A stretch of DNA of 64,000 nucleotides from positions 1,488,001 to 1,552,000 of the forward strand of contig NZ_PPFB01000001.1 of assembly GCF_002899455.1 (NCBI RefSeq), written 5' to 3'. The stretch comes from Streptomyces sp. DH-12 (GTDB lineage Bacteria; Actinomycetota; Actinomycetes; Streptomycetales; Streptomycetaceae). Below, in pieces: positions 25,771 to 33,609 of the stretch; the stretch's first letter is position 1, and every line of letters begins with the position of its first letter. The notes under the pieces are model-generated. The model was not told the origin of the DNA, did no database searches, and saw nothing but the letters and a program-made list of their open reading frames with translations. The position numbers and the translations under genes were made by a program.

Positions 25771-26924
25771 CCCTGCCCGACGCACCGCTGTTCCCCCGGA
25801 GGACGCCCGTGATGCCGGCCCGCGGGCTGACCGCGCCGGTGCGCGAACGCCTCGCCGCGTGCGCGCGAGCCGCCGACGCCGGCGGTGAGCCCGACCTGGA
25901 GGCCGTGGCCCTGCTGCGCGACAGCGGACTGCTCGGCCTGGCCCTGCCCTACGAGTACGGGGGCGCGGGCACCGACGCGGAGGGGCTGAACGCGGCGGTC
26001 GAGCAGGTGGCCCGCGTCAACGCCTCCGCCGCCATCATGCTCTTCCAGCACTACGCGGTCAGCCGGCGCGTCCTGGAGCACGGTGACGCGGCCCTGCGGC
26101 AGCGGCTGCTGCCGCGGCTCGCGCACGGCGACTGGCTCGCCGCCTCCGCGTGGAGCGAGACCGGCGCGGGCGCGAACAAGAAGCAGCTGTCCACGACGGC
26201 CCGCCGCACCCCCGACGGCGGCTGGGTCCTCGACGGCGCCAAGTCCTTCACCACCAGCGCCGGGGTGGCGGACGTCTACCTGGTGCTGGCCCGGACGGAG
26301 TCCGCCGCGCCGGACGCCGCCCCCGAGACCGGATACGGCGCCGCCGGGCAGACGTTCTTCCTGGTCCAGGCCGACAACCCGGGTCTGGAACCGGACACTT
26401 CGCTGCGGCTGACCGGCATGCGCGGCTCGGCGACCGGTTTCGTCTCCTTGCACGACTGCCACGTCCCCGACACCGCCCGCCTCGGCCCGGTGGGCGCCGC
26501 CGCCTCCATCATCGCCGGCGTCCGCGACAGCGGCGCCACCCTCGGCGCCGTCGCCGTGGGCCTGGCCCAGGCCGCGCTCGACCTCGCCCACGCGCACGCC
26601 GAGCGGCGCGGCCTGCTGGTCCAGCAGGCCGTCCGGCACCGGCTGGTGGACCTCTCCACCGAGGTCGAGGCCGCCCGTGCCGTCGTCGAACGCGCCGGAC
26701 GGCGCAGCGCCGCCGACCCCGGCATGGCGACGCTGCACTCCAAGCTCTTCGCCTCCGCCGCGGCCGACCGGGTCGTCGCCGCCGTCGAGCAGATGCTCGG
26801 TTCGGCCGGCTACGTCGCCGCGCACGAGATCAACCGCTACGGACGCGACGTCCGCGCCGTCGCGCTGATGGGCCCGACCAACGACCTCTGCAAGGAACTG
26901 GTGAGCCTGACATGGAACAGCTGA
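25749..26924 (+). CDS. Acyl-CoA-dehydrogenase-fold flavoprotein, probably a flavin-dependent monooxygenase
   Basis: A 391-residue ACAD-fold protein. The flavin-binding stretch SAWSETGAGANKK, the beta-domain GWVLDGAKSFTTSAGVADVYLVLART and the C-terminal helical bundle are clear. The region of the general-base Glu in common ACADs (YEGTNE) reads LMGPTND here, so the base is missing. Several ACAD-fold N-, C- and S-oxygenases (nitrososynthases, DszC) lack it too and use reduced flavin from a separate reductase, and a flavin reductase is encoded two genes downstream. Oxygenation is therefore more likely than acyl-CoA dehydrogenation. The ATG lies inside the end of the PrpF gene with GAGGAG upstream. 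Confidence 0.85.
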   Translation: MASADSLTLPDAPLFPRRTPVMPARGLTAPVRERLAACARAADAGGEPDLEAVALLRDSGLLGLALPYEYGGAGTDAEGLNAAVEQVARVNASAAIMLFQHYAVSRRVLEHGDAALRQRLLPRLAHGDWLAASAWSETGAGANKKQLSTTARRTPDGGWVLDGAKSFTTSAGVADVYLVLARTESAAPDAAPETGYGAAGQTFFLVQADNPGLEPDTSLRLTGMRGSATGFVSLHDCHVPDTARLGPVGAAASIIAGVRDSGATLGAVAVGLAQAALDLAHAHAERRGLLVQQAVRHRLVDLSTEVEAARAVVERAGRRSAADPGMATLHSKLFASAAADRVVAAVEQMLGSAGYVAAHEINRYGRDVRAVALMGPTNDLCKELVSLTWNS

Positions 26925-28309
26925 CCGACACACCCGCCGACCTGATCGTCGAAGGCGGCCGCCTCGTCACCCCCGACGGCGTCCGCGAAGGAGCCGTCGT
27001 GATCCGCGACGGCCGCGTGGCCGGCCTGCCCGCCCCCGGCGAGCCGCTGCCCGCCGGCCCGCGCCTGGACGCCCGGGGCCGTTACGTGCTCCCCGGCCTC
27101 ATCGACTCCCACGTCCACTTCCGCGTCCCCGGCCTGGAGTACAAGGAGGACTGGGAGCACGGCAGCCGGGCCGCCCTCGTCGGGGGCGTGACCACCGTGC
27201 TCGACATGCCCAACACCCGCCCGCCGTCCCTGGACGAGGCCGCCCTGCTGGACAAGGCCGACCTGATAGCCGGCCGTTCCTGGGTCGACCACCGCTTCCA
27301 CCTGGGGGCCGACCCCGACCGCCCCGAGCTCCTGGCTGACGTGGACCCGCGCGTCGCGACCTCCGCGAAGGTCTTCATGGCCGGCCACCACACCGCGCCG
27401 GTCGTCTTCCGCGACGGCGAGCAGTTGCGCCGGGCCTTCGCCGCCGCGGCCCGCGGTGGCGTGCGGCTGGTCCTGCACGCCGAGGACCAGCACGTCTTCG
27501 ACCTCCTCGACGCGGGTTCGGGCCTGGGCCGGCCGGACTCCTACGGCCAGTACGAGCCGCACCGGCCGCGCTCCGGCGGCATCGTCGCCGTGGCCCGGGT
27601 GGTGCGCCTGGTGCGCGAGTACGGCACGAAGGCGCACATCCTCCACGTGTCCTCGGCGGAGGAGGCCGACCTGCTCTCGGCGGCGGCCGCGGAAGGGCTG
27701 CCCCTCACCTTCGAGGTGACCGGCCACCACCTGTCGTTCACCCATGACGACACCACCCGGCGCGGCCCGCGCACCCGGCTCTCGCCGGCCATCCGGGACA
27801 GCCGTGACCAGCGGCGCCTGTGGCGGGCGGTGCTGGAGGGCGAGGCCGCCACCATCGGCAGCGACCACGCTCCGCACACGGTGGAGGAGAAGAACCGCCC
27901 GCCGGCCGAGGCGCCGCCCGGACTGCCCGGCGTGCAGGAGCTGGCCACGGCCGTGTGGACCGGTCTGCGGATGCGGGACACCGCGCCGGACGAGGCGGCC
28001 GCCCACCTCGCCCGGCTCATGGGGGACGGGCCCGCCCGGCTCTTCGACCTGCCCGGCAAGGGACGCCTGGTGCCGGGCGCGGACGCCGACCTGGCCCTGC
28101 TGGACCCGGACGAGCGCTGGCAGTTCTCGGCGCGCGACGTCCGGTCGCTGTGCGGCTGGTCGGCGTACGAGGGCTGGACGTTCACCGGCCGCTTCACCAC
28201 CACGCTGAAGGACGGCCGGGTCGTCTGGGACCTGCGCGAGGGGTTCACCGGCAGGCCCTCGGGGCGCTGGCTGCGGGGCGCCGCCCGTCCGCTGGAGGCG
28301 GCCCGGTGA
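26912..28309 (+). CDS. Dihydroorotase/hydantoinase-type cyclic amidohydrolase
   Basis: A 465-residue amidohydrolase-superfamily enzyme with a complete binuclear metal site: HVH in GLIDSHVHFRVPG, the carbamylated Lys in ATSAKVFMAG, His in LVLHAEDQH and ILHVSSAEE, and the Asp in IGSDHAPHT. Its closest general families are dihydroorotase and allantoinase, which open or close cyclic ureides and imides. It overlaps the ACAD-type gene by 13 nt. In this operon it may close a ring from an amide-acid made by the AsnB-type enzyme; such enzymes work reversibly. A housekeeping PyrC role is unlikely given the operon. Confidence 0.9.
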   Translation: MEQLTDTPADLIVEGGRLVTPDGVREGAVVIRDGRVAGLPAPGEPLPAGPRLDARGRYVLPGLIDSHVHFRVPGLEYKEDWEHGSRAALVGGVTTVLDMPNTRPPSLDEAALLDKADLIAGRSWVDHRFHLGADPDRPELLADVDPRVATSAKVFMAGHHTAPVVFRDGEQLRRAFAAAARGGVRLVLHAEDQHVFDLLDAGSGLGRPDSYGQYEPHRPRSGGIVAVARVVRLVREYGTKAHILHVSSAEEADLLSAAAAEGLPLTFEVTGHHLSFTHDDTTRRGPRTRLSPAIRDSRDQRRLWRAVLEGEAATIGSDHAPHTVEEKNRPPAEAPPGLPGVQELATAVWTGLRMRDTAPDEAAAHLARLMGDGPARLFDLPGKGRLVPGADADLALLDPDERWQFSARDVRSLCGWSAYEGWTFTGRFTTTLKDGRVVWDLREGFTGRPSGRWLRGAARPLEAAR

Positions 28310-28833
28310 CCGGGACCCTGCTCGCCGGCCGGCCGGCCCACGGCACGGCGCGGGAGGTGGCCGAGGCGTTCCGCGCGGCGATGTCGGCCATGGCCGCTCC
28401 CGTCACCCTCGTCACCTGCTACGACGACCAGGGCGCGGCACGCGGTCTGACGGCCAGCGCCGTGGCCTCCCTGTCCCTGGACCCGCCGCTGTTCCTCGTC
28501 TGCCTGGACCGGCGCTCCCGTACGCACGACGCCCTGACCGGCGCCGACGCCTTCACCGTCCACCTCCTGGCGCCGGGCGACGAGCACCTCGTCGCCGGCT
28601 TCACCCGGCCGCTGGAGGAACGCTTCGACGGCATGGCACTGGCGGCGGACCCCCATCCGGCGCCGGTGCTGCGCGACGCGGCGCTGACCCTGCGCTGTCT
28701 GCGCCACGACCTGCTGGAAGGAGGTGACCACACGATCCTCGTGGGCCGGGTCGCCGGCGTCGACGGCGACCCGGGCCGGGCGGGCGGCCTGCTCTGGCAC
28801 CGGCGGGGCTTCGCGCACGCGCGCCGCCCGTGA
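28306..28833 (+). CDS. Flavin reductase (NAD(P)H:FMN type)
   Basis: A 175-residue protein of the flavin reductase-like domain family used by two-component monooxygenases. FRAAMSAMAAPVTLVTC opens the split-barrel. GLTASAVASLSLDPPLFLVCLDRRSRTHD is the flavin-binding stretch, and a C-terminal DHTILVGRV completes the pattern. GTG start overlaps the dihydroorotase-type stop (GTGA). It most likely supplies reduced flavin to the ACAD-fold protein of the same operon, and is the last gene before the terminator at 28954. Confidence 0.92.
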   Translation: MTGTLLAGRPAHGTAREVAEAFRAAMSAMAAPVTLVTCYDDQGAARGLTASAVASLSLDPPLFLVCLDRRSRTHDALTGADAFTVHLLAPGDEHLVAGFTRPLEERFDGMALAADPHPAPVLRDAALTLRCLRHDLLEGGDHTILVGRVAGVDGDPGRAGGLLWHRRGFAHARRP

Positions 28834-28953
28834 TCCGCCCGCTCCCGCGCGCCGCGGAGCCGTCCCGCCCGGTGCCGACGACCGGCTGCGGCGCGTTCCA
28901 CCGCACGGCCCGGCCCCGGGACGGCACGGCGGGGCAGGGCATCGCCGTGAGCA

Positions 28954-28986
28954 CGACGCCCACGGACCGCACCTCCGTGGGCGTCG
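28954..28986 (+). terminator. Terminator of the biosynthetic operon
   Basis: A 13-bp perfect stem (28954-28966 with 28974-28986, loop ccgcacc) 120 nt after the flavin reductase stop codon. It marks the right end of the cluster transcript. Confidence 0.8.
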
Positions 28987-29173
28987 GCTCCGCCGCCCCG
29001 CCCCGCCCCGGCGTCACCTGATCAGAACGGACGACATCGAACTGCGCCGAAGCCCTGCGCGTCCGTTCACCACAGGCGAGCATTAAGGTGCGATCCGAAG
29101 GATGTACACATCCGTCCGCATACCGGAGCGGCAGGCTCAGGACACGTGCAGCGCACGGGAAGGGAACGAAGCC

Positions 29174-30238
29174 GTGCATGGCGAGTACAAGGTGCCCGGC
29201 GGCAAGCTGGTCGTCGTGGATCTGGATGTCGAGGACGGTGTCCTGCGCAACGTACGGGTCGCCGGGGACTTCTTCCTGGAGCCGGACGAAGCGATCCTCG
29301 CGATCAACGCGGCCCTTGAGGGGTCGTCCTCGTCGACGGACGCCGCAGGGCTGGCCGCCCGGATCACGGCGGCGCTGCCGGAGTCGACCGTGATGTTCGG
29401 GCTGACGGCAGAGGGCGTCGGCATCGCCGTGCGGCGCGCTCTGGCCCACGCGACCGAGTGGAGCGACTACGACTGGCAGCTGGTGCACGGGGAGCCGCAG
29501 GCGCCGGCCCTGCACATGGCGCTGGACGAGGTGATCACCGCCGAGGTGGCCGCCGGGCGGCGAGCCCCGACCCTGCGGGTGTGGGAGTGGGCCTCGCCCG
29601 CCGTGGTGATCGGCAGCTTCCAGTCCCTGCGGAACGAGGTGGACCCCGAAGGGGCCGCGAAGCACGGGATGACCGTGGTCCGCCGCATTTCCGGCGGTGG
29701 GGCCATGTTCGTGGAGCCCATGAGCACGATCACGTACTCCCTGTCCGTGCCGGAGTCCCTGGTCTCGGGCCTCTCCTTCGCGGACAGCTACGCCTACCTC
29801 GACGACTGGGTGCTCGGTGCGCTCGGCGACATGGGCATCAAGGCCTGGTACCAGCCCCTGAACGACATCGCCACCGAGGCCGGCAAGATCGCCGGTGCGG
29901 CCCAGAAGCGCGTGGTGGGCCCCGAGGGCGGTCCTGGAGCCGTCCTCCACCACGTGACGATGTCCTACGACATCGACGCCGACAAGATGCTCGAGGTGCT
30001 GCGCATCGGCAAGGAGAAGATGTCCGACAAGGGCACCAGGAGCGCAAAGAAGCGTGTCGACCCGCTCCGCCGGCAGACGGGCCTCGCGCGGGAGCAGGTC
30101 ATCGAGAACATGATCGCCTCCTTCCGCAACCGCTACGGGCTGACCACCGGCGAGGTCACGGCGGAGGAGATGGCCCGCGCGGAGGAACTGGTGCGGACGA
30201 AGTTCGCGACCGAGGAGTGGACCGCACGCGTGCCGTGA
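29174..30238 (+). CDS. Lipoate/biotin protein ligase family protein
   Basis: A 354-residue protein that attaches or transfers lipoyl or octanoyl groups to E2/H-protein lysines. The domain order is reversed from E. coli LplA. An accessory domain (residues about 1-95, YKVPGGKLVVVDLDVEDGVL) comes first, then the catalytic BPL/LplA domain with LHMALDEVI, PAVVIGSFQS, VVRRISGGGAMFVEP and the Lys-containing AGKIAGAAQKR. GTG at 29174 is chosen from the domain start; a more distant in-frame ATG at 29102 is unlikely. It stands alone after the cluster terminator and is probably core metabolism. A damaged partial copy of its 3' half follows. Confidence 0.88.
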   Translation: MHGEYKVPGGKLVVVDLDVEDGVLRNVRVAGDFFLEPDEAILAINAALEGSSSSTDAAGLAARITAALPESTVMFGLTAEGVGIAVRRALAHATEWSDYDWQLVHGEPQAPALHMALDEVITAEVAAGRRAPTLRVWEWASPAVVIGSFQSLRNEVDPEGAAKHGMTVVRRISGGGAMFVEPMSTITYSLSVPESLVSGLSFADSYAYLDDWVLGALGDMGIKAWYQPLNDIATEAGKIAGAAQKRVVGPEGGPGAVLHHVTMSYDIDADKMLEVLRIGKEKMSDKGTRSAKKRVDPLRRQTGLAREQVIENMIASFRNRYGLTTGEVTAEEMARAEELVRTKFATEEWTARVP

Positions 30239-30289
30239 ACGCCGTGCCCCGCCGGGTGCCGCCTCGCACACGGCAGGGCACGGTCGCGG

Positions 30290-30450
30290 GCCCGCGCGAC
30301 GGCCCCGGCGCGGCGCCGCACCACGTGACGACGTCGTACGACGTCGGCGCGGACAAGATGCTCGAGGCGCCGCGCATCGGCGGGGAGGGGCTGTCCGACG
30401 AGGGCACCAGGAGCGCGGAGAAGCGGGTGGGCCCGTCTCGCGCGGCGGAC
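30290..30450 (+). pseudogene. Remnant of a duplicated lipoate-ligase gene
   Basis: Reads HHVTTSYDVGADKMLEAPRI followed by LSDEGTRSAEKRVGP, clearly related to HHVTMSYDIDADKMLEVLRI and MSDKGTRSAKKRVDP in the intact gene just upstream (nt 29950-30065). No start, no catalytic domain and no proper C-terminus remain. It is the leftover of a tandem duplication. Confidence 0.85.
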
Positions 30451-30682
30451 CGGTCCGCCGCGCGGGCGGTCATCGACCGGAATGGGTCGCCCGGGTGTCC
30501 TGACGCTCAAATCCCCCTATTCGCAGAGGAAAAGCGGCAAGCGGCCACCGATGCGGAACCGCCCCGTCACCACGCGCCTACGGAGCGAGTTGAGCCCTTC
30601 CGCACCCTGACGAAGCGTGTGACACTGGCGTCCCGTCCGCAGTGCGGACCCCTTCCGCACCGTCCCTCACGAGAAGTGCGCC

Positions 30683-31348
30683 GTGCGTTCCTTTCCTCTG
30701 CCGATCGCCCTGACCGCCCGTCTGTCCCCGGTGATCGTCCTCGCCGCGGCCGGATGGGCGCTGTCCTCCGGTCCGTCGGCCGCACCCGAGGCCTCCGAGA
30801 AGAAGCCGGCCGAGAAGACCGCCACGCAGTCCCCCACCGCCCCGTCCGAGACGCAGGCGGTGAAGACGTACGCCGCGGCGCCCGCGCCGTGCGACGCGCT
30901 GTCCGCCAGGACCGTCAAGTCCCTTGTGCCGGGCGCCAAGACGGCCGGCAAGGAGATACCGTCCACGGACTCCGGCCTGCGCCGTACCTGCTCGTGGAAC
31001 GCCCTCGAGGAATACGAGTACCGCTGGCTCGACGTGTCCTTCGAGGTGCTGGACACCGACGAGGCCGCGGAGCAGTCGTACGACGGGCGGCTGGAGGAGA
31101 AGAGCGGCGGGGGCGCCGTCCCGGGGGTCGGGGACGCGGCGTACTCGGTCGTGAACCTCACCACCGAGGACGGGCAGGAGACGCGTGAGGGCGTCGTGGT
31201 GGCGCGGACCGCCAACGCGCTGGTGATCGTCACGTACAACGGCAGCGACTTCGAGTCGAAGAAGGCGCCGGACGCGGGCGAGATCAACAAGGGCGCGATC
31301 AAGGCCGCCAAGGAAGCGGTGGCCGCGCTGCAGAAGACGCAGGGCTGA
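30683..31348 (+). CDS. Secreted DUF3558-like protein
   Basis: A 221-residue exported protein. An N-terminal hydrophobic segment (LPIALTARLSPVIVLAAAGWAL) is followed by an Ala/Pro/Lys-rich linker. A globular domain then starts at APCDALSARTVKSLVPGAK and contains RRTCSWNA, VPGVGDAAY and a long C-terminal helix, resembling the DUF3558 pattern with two Cys that could form a disulfide. There is no clear lipobox, so it may be a membrane-tethered rather than a lipid-anchored form. GTG start. Function unknown. Confidence 0.75.
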   Translation: MRSFPLPIALTARLSPVIVLAAAGWALSSGPSAAPEASEKKPAEKTATQSPTAPSETQAVKTYAAAPAPCDALSARTVKSLVPGAKTAGKEIPSTDSGLRRTCSWNALEEYEYRWLDVSFEVLDTDEAAEQSYDGRLEEKSGGGAVPGVGDAAYSVVNLTTEDGQETREGVVVARTANALVIVTYNGSDFESKKAPDAGEINKGAIKAAKEAVAALQKTQG

Positions 31349-31350
31349 TC

Positions 31351-31379
31351 CGGAACCGATGGTTCCGTGACATCTGTCA
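31351..31379. promoter_or_regulatory. Adjacent palindromes downstream of the DUF3558-like gene
   Basis: cggaacc-gat-ggttccg (31351-31367) is followed directly by gtgacatctgtcac (31367-31380), a perfect dyad. The first may be a weak terminator. The second has the look of a regulator binding site for the CAP-domain gene at 31707. The rest of 31381-31706 shows no gene. Confidence 0.45.
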
Positions 31380-31706
31380 CAGCGGGCAGGCGATCTGACC
31401 GGGTCGCTTAGTAGACGCGGCGGCGGCGACATGGGGGACTTGTCCGGCTTGACGGGAAAGTGCACCGGGCCCGCACGGACGGCGGGCCGGCCGGGACCCG
31501 GGGTCCCCCGCTTCGTCGCCGCGCGCCGCTTTCTGACGCGGCGGCAGACGGTCCGGGCGGCCCCGCACGGACCGCCCGGCACGCTCCCCCGCCCGTCGCA
31601 AGACCCCCAGGGGACTACGAGGCCGGGTAGTACATGAGCCCTTTGCGCTCCGCGCCGGGCCGTCCCAAGAATGACCAGCCTCCGCACACCAGGGGTGAGG
31701 TCACGT

Positions 31707-32591
31707 ATGGGAAAGCATCGCCATCAGCAGCAGTACCGGCGGACGGTCGTCGCCGCGGTCGTCGTCGGCGTCATAGGCATACCCTCGGTCGCCATGGCCT
31801 GCACCGACTGGCCGGACGGCGGACAGCGGGAGGACCGCGCCACCTCGGCGCCGTCCGCCGGCGAGGACCGCTGGGACGGGCCCGGCTGGTACAGCCGCTG
31901 GAGCGGCAAGCACCACGGCGACCCCACGCCCGTCGCGCCGGGCTCCCCCAGCGCCTCCGCCGGGCCCTCGAAGGACGCCCGCGAGCACCACGGCGGCAAG
32001 CACCACGGCGGCAAGCCCTCACGGCAGCCGGAGAAGCAGGCCACCAGGCCGGCCACCTCGGCCCCCTCCACCACCACGGCCGCCCCGGAGTCCACCCCGG
32101 CCGCCCCGAAGCCCTCGACGGCGGCTCCCGCGCCCACCACGGCCGCCCCGGAGCCCTCGACGGCGGCCCCCGCCGCCCCCGAGCCCACGACCGCCGCGCC
32201 GAAGCCCACCGCCACGGCGTCCGGCGCCGTCGCCCGGGTCGTGGAGCTGGTCAACGCCGAGCGCGCCGAGGCCGGCTGCTCCCCGGTGACGGCCGACGCC
32301 GCCCTGAACACGGCCGCGCAGCGGCACAGCGAGGACATGGCGTCGACCGGCGCCATGTCGCACACCGGCTCGGACGGGTCCGACCCCGGTGAGCGCATCA
32401 CCCGTGCCGGGTACGCCTGGAGCACGTACGGCGAGAACGTCGCCCACGGTTACTCCACGCCCGAGCAGGTGATGCAGGGCTGGATGACCAGCCCCGGCCA
32501 CAAGGCGAACATCCTCAACTGCTCGTTCGAGGAGATCGGCGTCGGCCTGTCCGGCACCTACTGGACGCAGGACTTCGGCACCGCCCGCTGA
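31707..32591 (+). CDS. Secreted CAP/SCP-domain protein with Pro/Ala/Thr-rich linker
   Basis: A 294-residue exported protein. Its N-terminal signal region (RRTVVAAVVVGVIGIPSVAMA) is followed by a His/Gly/Lys patch (HHGGKHHGGK) and a long low-complexity APAPTTAAPEPSTAAP linker (about residues 110-170). The C-terminal CAP domain (about 175-294) has VVELVNAERAEAGCSPV, LNTAAQRHSEDMA, HTGSDGSDPGERITRAGY, YGENVAHGY and GWMTSPGHKANILN, including the conserved His and Glu residues. CAP proteins of this layout are common in the Streptomyces secretome; the biochemical role is unclear. ATG at 31707. Confidence 0.9.
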   Translation: MGKHRHQQQYRRTVVAAVVVGVIGIPSVAMACTDWPDGGQREDRATSAPSAGEDRWDGPGWYSRWSGKHHGDPTPVAPGSPSASAGPSKDAREHHGGKHHGGKPSRQPEKQATRPATSAPSTTTAAPESTPAAPKPSTAAPAPTTAAPEPSTAAPAAPEPTTAAPKPTATASGAVARVVELVNAERAEAGCSPVTADAALNTAAQRHSEDMASTGAMSHTGSDGSDPGERITRAGYAWSTYGENVAHGYSTPEQVMQGWMTSPGHKANILNCSFEEIGVGLSGTYWTQDFGTAR

Positions 32592-32596
32592 CCGGT

Positions 32597-33598
32597 TCAG
32601 CCGCCGAGCGCCGGGATGATCTCCGCGCCGTACGCGTCGATCGTCGTCTCCTGCGCGTCGTGCATGTCGTACACCGCGAACTGGCCGACGCCCAGGTCGC
32701 GCAGCGCACGGAGCTTCTCGATGTGCGCCTCGGGCGGGCCGAGCAGGCAGAAGCGGTCCACGATCTCGTCGGGGACGAAGTCCGTGGACGGGTTCCCGGC
32801 CCGTCCGTGGTGGCTGTAGTCGTAGCCCTGGCGGCCCTTGATGTAGTCGGTGAGCGCCTCGGGGACCATCCCGGAGTGCTCGCCGTAGCGGGCGACCAGG
32901 TCGGCGACGTGGTTGCCGACCATCCCGCCGAACCAGCGGCACTGCTCGCGGGCGTGCGCCAGGTCGTCGCCGACGTACGCGGGGGCGGCGACGCAGACGG
33001 TGAGCGCGTCGGGGTCGCGGCCGGCCTCGGCGGCGGCGTTCCGCACGGCCTTCACCATCCACTCGGTGAGGAACGGGTCGGCGAGCTGGAGGATGAAGCC
33101 GTCGGCCTTCCGCCCGGTGAGGGCGAGCGCCTTGGGGCCGTAGGCGGCCGTCCAGACCGGCAGTTCGCCGTCGCGCACCCACGGCAGCCGCAGCCGCTGT
33201 CCGTCGACCTCGGCCTCGCGTCCCTCGGCGAGGTCGCGGATCGCGTCGATCGCCTCGCCGAGCCGGGCGAGGGTGGTGGGCTCGCGTCCGGCGACGCGCA
33301 TCGCGGAGTCGCCGCGGCCGATGCCGCACACGGTGCGGTTGCCGTACATGTCGTTGAGGGTGGCGAAGGTGGAGGCGGTGACCTCCCAGGTGCGGGTGCC
33401 CGGGTTGGTGACCATCGGGCCGACCCTGAGGGTCGTGGTGCGGGCCAGGATCTGGCTGTGGATGACGAAGGGTTCCTGCCACAGCACCGCCGAGTCGAAG
33501 GTCCACCCGTGGGTGAACCCGTTGCGCTCGGCGCGCTGCATCAGGCTGATCACCCGCGAGGCCGGCGGGTCGGTCTGCAGGACGAGGCCGAAGTCCAT
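32597..33598 (-). CDS. LLM-class F420-dependent oxidoreductase of a pyrimidine catabolic operon
   Basis: A 333-residue TIM-barrel oxidoreductase of the luciferase-like family. MDFGLVLQTDPPASRVI starts the barrel, HGWTFDSAVLWQEPFV and PMVTNPGTRTWEVTAS are typical, and GIGRGDSAMR is a phosphate-binding loop. From memory it resembles the CPS_4043-type F420-dependent family that accompanies hydantoinases. It is the last gene of a leftward operon encoding hydantoinase, aminotransferase and nitrilase, 11 nt after hydantoinase. It may do the first reductive step on uracil or thymine in place of a dihydropyrimidine dehydrogenase. Cofactor and substrate are inferred. Confidence 0.85.
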   Translation of the reverse strand: MDFGLVLQTDPPASRVISLMQRAERNGFTHGWTFDSAVLWQEPFVIHSQILARTTTLRVGPMVTNPGTRTWEVTASTFATLNDMYGNRTVCGIGRGDSAMRVAGREPTTLARLGEAIDAIRDLAEGREAEVDGQRLRLPWVRDGELPVWTAAYGPKALALTGRKADGFILQLADPFLTEWMVKAVRNAAAEAGRDPDALTVCVAAPAYVGDDLAHAREQCRWFGGMVGNHVADLVARYGEHSGMVPEALTDYIKGRQGYDYSHHGRAGNPSTDFVPDEIVDRFCLLGPPEAHIEKLRALRDLGVGQFAVYDMHDAQETTIDAYGAEIIPALGG

Positions 33599-33609
33599 GC
33601 GCTCCGCTC

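Noticed and set aside
31381..31706. Cyclic di-AMP (ydaO-type) riboswitch ahead of the CAP-domain gene
   Set aside because: Such switches precede some Streptomyces cell-wall genes, but the conserved core sequences were not seen here.
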